Of a DNA stretch of 14,652 nucleotides, positions 14,080 through 14,652 are shown piece by piece; the first letter of the stretch is position 1; each line of letters begins with the position of its first letter. The stretch is from the NCBI GenBank assembly GCA_029821415.1, contig JALGTJ010000006.1, positions 433 to 15,084 of the forward strand, in the 5' to 3' direction. Made by a program: the position numbers and the translations under genes. Below the pieces are notes generated by a model. That model was given only the letters and a program-made list of their open reading frames with translations, had not been told where the DNA came from and ran no database searches. This stretch comes from Candidatus Zipacnadia bacterium. Its GTDB lineage: Bacteria; Armatimonadota; Zipacnadia; Zipacnadales; Zipacnadaceae.

Positions 14080-14108
14080 CCCGGCAGCGAACAGTAATCT
14101 GCTGCGGG
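14080..14108 (+). other. Intergenic hairpin upstream of the last gene
   Basis: CCCGGCAGC (14080-14088) can pair with GCTGCGGG (14101-14108) over 8 pairs with one bulged G, around a 12-base loop. It lies between the TIM-barrel gene and the ribosome site of the last gene. No T-tract follows, so an intrinsic terminator is unlikely; a processing or stability element is possible. Confidence 0.35.
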
Positions 14109-14143
14109 AGTAGACTATTACGCCAGCCACAAGGAGAATAGAT

Positions 14144-14652
14144 ATGCTGAAACTCGGTATAATCGGACTTAGCCCAGGGAACGGCCATCCCTATTCGTGG
14201 TCTGCCATCTTCAACGGCTATGACCCACCGAAGATGGCTAAGTGTCCCTTTTCGGTAATCCCGGAGTATCTCAGTGTGATAGGCCCGGATAATATGGGCA
14301 TTGAAGGTGCTAAGATTACCCATATATGGACCCAGGACCGCGAGATTTCGGAGGATGTCGCAGGAGCAGCGAAGATTGAGAATATCGTGGACAATATGAC
14401 TGATCTTATCGGAGCGGTAGATGCTGTGATATTAGCGCGTGACGATGGCGAAAACCACCTACGGATGGCAGCACCGTTCATTGACGCAGGTATTCCCATC
14501 TTCATTGATAAACCTCTTACTGATAATCTCAATGACCTGCGGCAATTCATCGCTTACTACGAGGCCGGCAAACCCATTATGTCTTGCTCGAGTATGCGCT
14601 ACGTAGAGGCGGTGTGTCAGGCCAAAGAAGAGCTGGGTGAGGTGCTAACCGC
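14144..14652 (+). CDS. Gfo/Idh/MocA-like oxidoreductase, N-terminal part (partial)
   Basis: An open frame from ATG 14144 to the window edge, 169 full codons. It starts MLKLGIIGLSPGNGHPYSW. The first strand and loop fit a Rossmann domain, but GLSPGNGHP replaces the usual GxGxxG. Strand VDAVILARDDGENHL (92-106) corresponds to the family's DAVxIxTP..H region, and FIDKPLTDNL (120-129) is the EKP motif with Asp for Glu and the catalytic Lys123 retained. An insertion-like segment (about 28-60, with CPFSVIPEYL) precedes the second Rossmann strands. It therefore belongs to a divergent branch of the family rather than being a copy of the gene at 646-1644. AAGGAG (14131-14136) sits 7 bases upstream of the ATG, a strong site. 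It lies 123 bases after the TIM-barrel gene and probably belongs to the same run. The C-terminal substrate domain is outside the window. Confidence 0.85.
   Translation, partial: MLKLGIIGLSPGNGHPYSWSAIFNGYDPPKMAKCPFSVIPEYLSVIGPDNMGIEGAKITHIWTQDREISEDVAGAAKIENIVDNMTDLIGAVDAVILARDDGENHLRMAAPFIDAGIPIFIDKPLTDNLNDLRQFIAYYEAGKPIMSCSSMRYVEAVCQAKEELGEVLT

Noticed and set aside
1..14652. CRISPR array, tRNA, rRNA, insertion sequence or phage genes
   Set aside because: No direct repeat-spacer pattern, cloverleaf, terminal inverted repeats, transposase or phage motif was found on reading both strands.

Overview
The window is bacterial, moderately GC-rich DNA with clear Shine-Dalgarno sites, some TTG and GTG starts, short intergenic gaps and no phage, insertion-sequence, tRNA, rRNA or CRISPR signal. 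The mix of gene families (Gfo/Idh/MocA oxidoreductases, an FGE/SUMF1-like secreted protein, a short HHVG-type VOC protein, large secreted Asp-box proteins with LamG-like domains, an amidohydrolase-2 protein) and the absence of SusC/SusD-type genes suggest a heterotroph of the Planctomycetota / Hydrogenedentota / Armatimonadota / Poribacteria kind of lineage. This placement is an inference from gene content only.

Left part (1-4910), genes on both strands: the first 26 codons of a family 2 glycosyltransferase (minus, leaves the window); a 108-residue VOC/glyoxalase-fold protein (plus); a Gfo/Idh/MocA NAD(P)-dependent oxidoreductase (minus), preceded by a possible 12-codon leader ORF with an almost perfect Shine-Dalgarno; a roughly 330-base gene-free stretch holding a plausible sigma70 promoter; a secreted FGE/SUMF1-fold protein whose first catalytic cysteine is a histidine (plus); then a minus-strand pair read deacetylase first: a NodB-type polysaccharide deacetylase followed by alanine dehydrogenase.

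Right part (5075-14652): a strong-looking sigma70 promoter opens a run of six plus-strand genes with gaps of 16 to 123 bases: (1) a secreted Asp-box (sialidase-fold) protein with a LamG-like domain, (2) an amidohydrolase-2 family hydrolase, (3) a DapA/NanA superfamily aldolase starting at TTG, (4) a second secreted Asp-box protein with accessory beta domains, (5) a secreted TIM-barrel protein resembling glycoside hydrolases, (6) a second, unusual Gfo/Idh/MocA protein cut by the window end. Two intergenic hairpins without T-tracts sit inside this run.

The right part reads as a glycan or acidic-sugar utilisation locus: three exported proteins would act on an extracellular glycan, and three cytoplasmic enzymes (a dehydrogenase-like protein, a possible lactonase and a Schiff-base aldolase) would process the released sugar acid. 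No transporter, kinase or dehydratase is visible in the window, and the substrate cannot be fixed from sequence alone. This locus is the best candidate for an undescribed system here, but every family in it is recognisable.
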